Below, one piece after another: positions 5,722 to 9,815 of a DNA stretch of 9,815 nucleotides. Source of the DNA: Calditrichota bacterium (GTDB taxonomy: Bacteria; Zixibacteria; MSB-5A5; GN15; FEB-12); assembly GCA_030641085.1 (NCBI GenBank), contig DAOWIC010000014.1, positions 1 through 9,815 of the forward strand, given 5' to 3'. Within the stretch, counting starts at the first letter, position 1; the number at the start of each line of letters is the position of its first letter. The notes below the pieces were generated by a model that saw only the letters and a list, made by a program, of their open reading frames with translations, searched no databases and was not told the DNA's origin. Made by a program: the position numbers and the translations under genes.

Positions 5722-6504
5722 CTACAGTTCTCTCAACGCCTTGTCAATCGCCTCCCGGATGCCGTCACGGGGCGCCTCATGTCCCCATCCGATCACCTTA
5801 CCGTTGACAAATATGGCGCGCGCTGTCTGACATTCAAGGAGCGTCTCCCGATCCTCGGTGCAGTAATCGTTTAAAATAACCTGATCGCCGAACTCCTCGG
5901 CCACCTCCCGCACCCGCTGGGCCTCGATATCGACCGTGGCGCAGAACGGGTGCCAGAAGAGATCGACAACTACTTTTCCCGGCACCGGCTTGTAGGCATA
6001 GGCCGGGATCAGAAACCGGGGCGGCTTGGCGGACTGATCGAAAGTCTTCCACATGATGGCCGTGTCTTCCTCGCGTGCCGCAACCGTGTAGCCACACTTC
6101 TCGAAAAATCCGGCCGGCATAAACCAGAAATCACCGTGGTAGCCGATGGTAGCAACCCCCTTCTTGCCCTGACGTCGCGCCTCTTCCTCCGCCTCCTTCA
6201 TCAGCGCCTCGCCCACACCCTCGCCTTCGGCCTCCTTCTTGACATAGAGGCAGGGCACTACCAGCAGGTCGGACCCGATCGGCCCCCAGGGGGCGATTTC
6301 AATCGGCATGGCGTAGAGGAACCCGACTCGTTCACCGTTGGCAAGGGCCACCTTGACGCGAACGCCCTCATCGGACATGACCCGCAGCCAGGCGGTTCGC
6401 CGCCATCCGCAGGCGTCTATTTCATCTGATTCGTCTTCGTGGGTGCAGGTGCCGATGAAGTATTCATCCACTTTTTCCATGTTCCGAATTTCCACCGCAG
6501 CCAT
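5722..6504 (-). CDS. Two-domain protein: GNAT acetyltransferase plus YoaP-like thioredoxin-fold domain
   Basis: 260 residues. The first part, about 1-155, is a GNAT domain with acetyl-CoA loop EGEGVGEALM (93-102) and a later GFFEKCGYTVAAR segment (132-144). The second part, about 160-255, begins PPRFLIPAYAYKPVPGKV and has FWHPFCAT with C188, DYC with C215 and ARAIFVNGKVIG (228-239). It resembles the YoaP-like domain, a thioredoxin-type fold attached to GNATs. Seven cysteines are present (20, 32, 85, 137, 188, 215, 225), with C20 and C32 flanking the acidic run THEDESDEIDA. This suggests a redox or metal link, but no substrate is known to me. ATG 6504 is used because VEIRNM supplies the expected first GNAT strand; its ribosome site (AGAGAGAG) is weak, and ATG 6480 is the alternative. 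It is the first gene of the unit read from the promoter at 6547-6575. Confidence 0.83.
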   Translation of the reverse strand: MAAVEIRNMEKVDEYFIGTCTHEDESDEIDACGWRRTAWLRVMSDEGVRVKVALANGERVGFLYAMPIEIAPWGPIGSDLLVVPCLYVKKEAEGEGVGEALMKEAEEEARRQGKKGVATIGYHGDFWFMPAGFFEKCGYTVAAREEDTAIMWKTFDQSAKPPRFLIPAYAYKPVPGKVVVDLFWHPFCATVDIEAQRVREVAEEFGDQVILNDYCTEDRETLLECQTARAIFVNGKVIGWGHEAPRDGIREAIDKALREL

Positions 6505-6546
6505 CCGGAATACTCTCTCTTTGATTGGTAGATGATTTACGATTCA

Positions 6547-6575
6547 ATAATAGCGGGGCACAAAATCGGTGTCAA
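6547..6575 (-). promoter_or_regulatory. Strong sigma70-type promoter for the acetyltransferase pair
   Basis: On the minus strand a perfect TTGACA (6570-6575) is followed by a 17-nt spacer and TATTAT (6547-6552, 5 of 6 to consensus). Transcription would start near 6540, giving a leader of about 36 nt before ATG 6504. It is the best-matching full promoter in the window and points away from the lol gene. Confidence 0.65.
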
Positions 6576-6626
6576 TTTTAAAGATTGCGGGCGAGGCGGC
6601 ACCCGCACCGGACTGTCGGCGATTCT

Positions 6627-6651
6627 GCGCATCACAGCGCATCGTTTGCGC
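6627..6651. repeat. Phased GCGCATC repeats with overlapping dyads
   Basis: GCGCATC occurs at 6627-6633 and 6637-6643, exactly 10 bp apart, followed by TGCGC at 6647-6651 in inverted orientation. The middle GCGCA (6637-6641) can pair with TGCGC on either side (6626-6630 or 6647-6651), giving two mutually exclusive short stems. It lies between two divergent promoters, about 20 bp upstream of the lol -35 box, so it may be a protein-binding site. Function is inferred. Confidence 0.35.
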
Positions 6652-6672
6652 CGGGCAAATTCCCGAATATCG

Positions 6673-6702
6673 TTGCTTTAGATAGATTTAACGTGGTATA
6701 AT
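6673..6702 (+). promoter_or_regulatory. Extended -10 promoter abutting the lol permease start
   Basis: A perfect TATAAT (6697-6702) is preceded by TGG, which makes an extended -10 (TGn). TTGCTT (6673-6678) is a fair -35 box with an 18-nt spacer. The expected transcription start falls at about 6708-6710, on the ATG at 6709, so the message would have no leader. Confidence 0.65.
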
Positions 6703-6708
6703 GAATGC

Positions 6709-7935
6709 ATGGGTTTTGAGACTTTTATCGCCCGAAGATACCTGCACTCGGGCAAAATGTTCACCTCGGTGGCCACCTGGATTACAATCGCCGGGGTCAT
6801 CCTCGGAGTCGGCGTAGTCTGCTTTGTGATCTCCATGCACAACGGTTTCGAGTCGGAGATTCGCTCCCGGCTGCTAGGCACCACCTCGCATATCACGATC
6901 TTCCCCCCTTACGGCTCGGAGTTTACCGATTACTACGAACTGGTTGACCGGGTGGAGGCTATCGATGGCGTGCTGGCTGCCTCGCCTTTTATTTACTACA
7001 AGGCGGCGATATCATCCACCTCGGCCGGTGACGGCGTTATTGTCCGCGGTATCGATCTGGAACGCGAACGGAAGACCTCGAATGTCGAGCGCGATCTCAA
7101 GGTGGGTGACTATTCCTGCGAGCCGATCATTGTCGCCGATGACACTATCCCGGGGATGCTGATGGGTTCCAACCTGGCCGATCAACTGGGAGTGTTTCTC
7201 GGTGAGTCGGTCGTGCTGTATTCGCTCAAAGGCGAGGACCTGCAAAAACGCGCCCGCCCACGGGTGGCGAAATTTTATGTCTCCGGGATTTTCGAGACCG
7301 GCCTGTTTGAGTTCGACGCCCAGATGGTTTATATCTCGCTGGAGTCGGCGCAGAAACTGTTTAAGACCGGCAACACTGTCACAGGCGTCCATCTCAAACT
7401 TGCCGACATCTACGCCGCCGCCGACATGACGTCAACAATTGACACGGCTCTCGGCCTTAAATACGATGTTGTCCCGTGGAACGTGCTGCACAAGAACCTC
7501 TTCACCTGGATCGCAATCGAAAAGCTGGCTCTTTTTGTAGGCTTTACCCTGATTGTCCTGGTGGCGGCGTTCTCGATTATTTCGACCCTGGTAATGCTTA
7601 TTATGGAAAAGCGGTCCGAGATCGGGATATTGAAGACTATCGGCTCCACTCCCGGCTCGATACGCAAGATTTTCATTCTCAAGGGATTGACAATCGGCCT
7701 TATAGGGGTTATTGGGGGTTGGCTGCTGGCTTTGGTGGCCGCGTGGCTGCAAAACGAGTATAAACTGGTCAGTCTGCCGCCGGATATTTATTTCATAAGT
7801 TATTTACCGGTGGAGACTCACCTGTTAGATTTTCTTGTGGCGGGCGCAACTACTTTTGTCATCTGCTTTCTGGCGGCTTTGTATCCGGCGTGGCAGGCGG
7901 CACGGGTAGCGGTAATTGACGTTTTGCGGGAATAG
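6709..7935 (+). CDS. LolC/LolE-type lipoprotein-releasing ABC transporter permease
   Basis: 408 residues, normal for this family. The permease sits in the inner membrane, binds outer-membrane lipoproteins and, driven by LolD, passes them to LolA. N-terminal IARRYL (7-12) and MHNGFESEIRSRLLG (43-57) are typical of LolC/E. TM1 is about 23-43, then a large periplasmic domain to about 270, TM2 272-297, the cytoplasmic coupling segment MEKRSEIGILKTIGSTPGSI (299-318), TM3 324-346, TM4 377-396, and the end YPAWQAARVAVIDVLRE. ATG 6709 is kept because it includes the conserved IARRYL. No ribosome site precedes it, and a TATAAT ends 6 nt before it, which suggests leaderless translation. Only one permease is visible with lolD, so a LolF-like homodimer or a second permease elsewhere is possible. 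Confidence 0.9.
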   Translation: MGFETFIARRYLHSGKMFTSVATWITIAGVILGVGVVCFVISMHNGFESEIRSRLLGTTSHITIFPPYGSEFTDYYELVDRVEAIDGVLAASPFIYYKAAISSTSAGDGVIVRGIDLERERKTSNVERDLKVGDYSCEPIIVADDTIPGMLMGSNLADQLGVFLGESVVLYSLKGEDLQKRARPRVAKFYVSGIFETGLFEFDAQMVYISLESAQKLFKTGNTVTGVHLKLADIYAAADMTSTIDTALGLKYDVVPWNVLHKNLFTWIAIEKLALFVGFTLIVLVAAFSIISTLVMLIMEKRSEIGILKTIGSTPGSIRKIFILKGLTIGLIGVIGGWLLALVAAWLQNEYKLVSLPPDIYFISYLPVETHLLDFLVAGATTFVICFLAALYPAWQAARVAVIDVLRE

Positions 7936-8039
7936 ACGGCTGAAAAGGAGCCACTTAGCTAAGATTTTGGCAGAAATTGGCGAAAATAACAATAGTGTCG
8001 ATTATGTGGGACATTGACCGGTCCCGCGGGTAGAATTAG
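7936..8039 (+). promoter_or_regulatory. lol intercistronic gap with three perfect palindromes
   Basis: This 104-nt gap is unusually long for a permease/ATPase pair. It contains the perfect palindromes CTTAGCTAAG (7954-7963), GACCGGTC (8016-8023) and CCCGCGGG (8023-8030), the last two sharing one base. A weak promoter-like pair, TTGGCA (7967-7972) and AATAGT (7991-7996, 18-nt spacer), could give lolD its own transcript. No T-run terminator is present. The lolD start has only a weak GGGTAG upstream. Confidence 0.3.
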
Positions 8040-8732
8040 ATGAACATGGGAAGTAGTAATATCCTATCGGCCATAGATATACATCGGGATTTCCGTATTG
8101 CCGAGGGAACCGTGCAGGTATTGAAAGGCATCAATCTGACCATGAATCGCAGCGAAATCTCAGCGGTGACCGGAGCCAGTGGCGTCGGCAAGTCGACCCT
8201 TTTGCACCTGTTGGGCGGTCTCGACCGGCCGACAGTTGGATCGGTTCGGATCGGCGATGTCAATCTCGGTGAGCAGTCGGAAAAATCGCTGGCGCGGTTT
8301 CGCAACGATCATGTCGGATTCGTTTTTCAGTTTCATTACCTGCTGGAGGATTTCAGCGCCCTGGAGAATGTGATGATGCCGCTTTTGGTGGCCGGGAACA
8401 GCCGGCACCAAGCTCGCGAGCGAGGGGAACTACTGATGGAGCAGGTTGGTTTAACTAATAGAGCCGGCCATCGTCCGAGACAGCTTTCAGGCGGTGAACA
8501 ACAACGTGTGGCAGTTGCCCGCGCTCTGGCCAATGATCCGGACATCGTGCTTGCAGACGAACCCTCAGGCAATTTGGATACGGAGACCGGACGCAGGCTT
8601 CACGATCTTATCTTCCAGCTCAATGACGAGAACGGGACTACATTTTTGATTGCCACGCACAACAATGAACTGGCCGGAAAGTGCGACCGAATTCTTGAGA
8701 TAAAACATGGCGTGTTAGGCGAAAAGGTTTAG
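8040..8732 (+). CDS. lolD: LolD-type ABC transporter ATP-binding protein
   Basis: 230-residue ATPase of the LolD/MacB-like group, which powers the partner permease from the cytoplasmic face. All nucleotide-binding motifs are intact: Walker A GASGVGKST (45-53), Q-loop FVFQFHYLLEDFSALENV with Q97, signature LSGGEQQRVAVARAL (149-163), Walker B DIVLADE (168-174) followed by PSGNLD, and the H-loop ATHN (H207). FHYLLEDFSALENVMMPLL is typical of LolD. The start is ATG 8040 or the ATG two codons on (8046); neither has a strong ribosome site. It follows the LolC/E permease by 104 nt and precedes mcsA by 15 nt. A MacB-type or unrelated substrate is possible, but the permease upstream makes lipoprotein release most likely. 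Confidence 0.9.
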   Translation: MNMGSSNILSAIDIHRDFRIAEGTVQVLKGINLTMNRSEISAVTGASGVGKSTLLHLLGGLDRPTVGSVRIGDVNLGEQSEKSLARFRNDHVGFVFQFHYLLEDFSALENVMMPLLVAGNSRHQARERGELLMEQVGLTNRAGHRPRQLSGGEQQRVAVARALANDPDIVLADEPSGNLDTETGRRLHDLIFQLNDENGTTFLIATHNNELAGKCDRILEIKHGVLGEKV

Positions 8733-8747
8733 AAAAGGTGTCGATAT

Positions 8748-9290
8748 ATGCTTTGCCAGGACTGTAAAAAACGAGAGGCGCAGGTTCATCTTACCCAGGT
8801 TGTCAACAACGAGAAGATGTCTCTGTCGCTGTGCAAGGAGTGCGCCGCCGCCCGGGGCTTTCACTCTCCCCTGGACAATATGCCGTTCCCGCTCGCGGAG
8901 ATACTTTCCGGTCTCGCCGCGGAACTTCCGGGAATTGACGGCATGACATCCGCGGAGGACCTGACCTGTCCCGAGTGCGGTCTGACCTTTGACAAATTCA
9001 CGCGGCAGGGTCGCTTCGGCTGCGGACAGTGCTACAACACCTTCCGCAACCGCCTCGAGCCGATCATGCGCAAGATCCAGGGCGCGTCGCTGCACCGCGG
9101 CAAAACGCCCCAGACAACGGTAACCGAAGATTCCGGCGTGTCCAGTGCGATCAAAGAAGAAGAACGGCTGGAGCAGGAATTGAAAAAGGCGATTGAAGCC
9201 GAAGATTTCGAGCGGGCCGCGGAGATTCGCGACAAGTTGAAGTCGTTAAAAGAGAATCAGTCGGATAACAAGGTGGAGGTCGACAAGTGA
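8748..9290 (+). CDS. mcsA: McsA, activator of protein-arginine kinase
   Basis: 180 residues, matching McsA. Four CxxC pairs give two zinc sites: C3/C6 with C29/C32, and C74/C77 with C92/C95. A UVR motif occupies about 137-169 (RLEQELKKAIEAEDFERAAE and onward). McsA binds and activates McsB, which phosphorylates arginines on damaged or regulatory proteins. In Bacillus and Staphylococcus the pair acts with CtsR and ClpC. ATG 8748 has AAGGTG at 8735-8740, 7 nt upstream. The gene begins 15 nt after lolD and its stop overlaps the mcsB start, so lolD-mcsA-mcsB look co-transcribed. No ctsR gene lies in front, unlike the Firmicutes operon, so regulation must differ. Confidence 0.93.
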   Translation: MLCQDCKKREAQVHLTQVVNNEKMSLSLCKECAAARGFHSPLDNMPFPLAEILSGLAAELPGIDGMTSAEDLTCPECGLTFDKFTRQGRFGCGQCYNTFRNRLEPIMRKIQGASLHRGKTPQTTVTEDSGVSSAIKEEERLEQELKKAIEAEDFERAAEIRDKLKSLKENQSDNKVEVDK

Positions 9291-9815
9291 GTGCTATGTT
9301 TGAGGAAATGGCAAAATCTCCGGCGGCCTGGTTATCCGGCAAAGGCAATGAATCACTGGTTGTCCTCTCCACCCGTGCCCGGCTGGCACGTAATATCGCC
9401 GGCTGCAGCTATCCCGAATCAGCCGACAGCGACACCCGGGAGCGCATTGTAAGTTACTTTGATTCGAGCCAGACGCGCTCGGAAGTGCTCAGCAACGGCA
9501 CCTACCACAAGGCGAGTGAGATCAGTAACCTCGACAAGGATTTCCTCATCGAACGGCATCTGATTTCACCCACTTTTCTTGGCAGTGATTCATCGAAAGC
9601 GCTCTTTATCAACCACAACGAGCAGGTGTCAATAATGATCAACGAGGAGGACCACCTGCGCATCCAGGCGCTGTCGTCCGGCCTTGACCCGCGGGGAGCA
9701 TTCGATCTGGCGATGAAATACGAATCCGAGATCGGCCGCTTTCTCGAGTATGACTATGATCCCGATTTCGGCTACCTGACCGCCTGCCCCACGAACGTGG
9801 GGACGGGGATGCGGG
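9287..9815 (+). CDS. mcsB: McsB protein-arginine kinase, N-terminal 176 residues (3' end outside window)
   Basis: The first 176 residues of a phosphagen-kinase-fold enzyme that phosphorylates protein arginines and marks proteins for ClpCP. Visible family marks are the ATP-binding STRARLARN (28-36), RHLISPTFLG (90-99), NEEDHLRIQ (119-127) with the acidic catalytic region, and TACPTNVGTGMR with C167, the active-site cysteine also numbered 167 in B. subtilis McsB. GTG 9287 is chosen because GGAGG (9275-9279) lies 7 nt before it and it overlaps the mcsA stop as GTGA. The in-frame ATG 9296 has 16 nt to the same site and is less likely. The rest of the kinase domain and any clpC gene fall outside the window. 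Confidence 0.93.
   Translation, partial: MSAMFEEMAKSPAAWLSGKGNESLVVLSTRARLARNIAGCSYPESADSDTRERIVSYFDSSQTRSEVLSNGTYHKASEISNLDKDFLIERHLISPTFLGSDSSKALFINHNEQVSIMINEEDHLRIQALSSGLDPRGAFDLAMKYESEIGRFLEYDYDPDFGYLTACPTNVGTGMR

Noticed and set aside
1..9815. CRISPR array, insertion sequence, tRNA or rRNA genes, phage genes
   Set aside because: I found no regularly spaced repeats, transposase or integrase motifs, cloverleaf-like segments or conserved rRNA stretches; the intergenic gaps are all short (about 200 nt or less).

Overview
The window is an ordinary-looking stretch of chromosome with densely packed genes on both strands. The genes suggest an uncultured-type diderm (outer-membrane) bacterium. 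There is a LolC/E-type permease with a LolD ATPase (lipoprotein export to the outer membrane), a lipobox lipoprotein, and a McsA/McsB protein-arginine-kinase pair that is best known from Firmicutes. There is also an archease/RtcB RNA-repair pair. This mix fits candidate phyla around the FCB group (for example Zixibacteria-like lineages), but that placement is a low-confidence guess from gene content only. I see no transposase, integrase, tRNA, rRNA or CRISPR array.

Layout. (1) 2-1701, plus strand: the 3' end of an archease gene and a complete rtcB RNA ligase gene. (2) 1793-2227, plus strand: a small lipoprotein with its own candidate promoter, convergent with a six-helix membrane protein of unknown function (2239-2895, minus). 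A perfect 7-bp inverted repeat contains both stop codons. (3) 3076-4948, plus strand: a compact three-gene metalloid/metal-type operon made of an ArsR-family repressor, a PF03773 (ArsP/DUF318-like) permease joined to it by an ATGA overlap, and a 77-residue CxxC thioredoxin-like protein. A promoter with an ATATCG-N8-CGATAT operator lies just upstream. A small unrecognised ORF follows (5031-5246). (4) 5241-6504, minus strand: two acetyltransferase genes, a simple GNAT and a GNAT fused to a YoaP-like thioredoxin-fold domain, read from a strong promoter at 6547-6575. (5) 6709-9815, plus strand: a LolC/E-type permease that appears to be leaderless, then lolD, mcsA and the 5' part of mcsB, with a GTGA overlap between the last two.

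How the parts work together. RtcB joins RNA 2',3'-cyclic-phosphate and 5'-OH ends, and archease activates it. The ArsR operon is most simply read as a sensor, an exporter and a small dithiol protein for a soft metal, metalloid or organoarsenical; the substrate cannot be read from sequence. The Lol genes release lipoproteins from the inner membrane. McsA and McsB mark damaged proteins by arginine phosphorylation, and a clpC gene would be expected just beyond the right edge.

I did not find a clearly new multi-gene system. The points most worth checking are the leaderless Lol start, the stop-codon hairpin, the ArsR-permease-thioredoxin cassette with its unusual cysteine pattern, the internal repeat in the permease, and the pairing of Lol with arginine phosphorylation genes.
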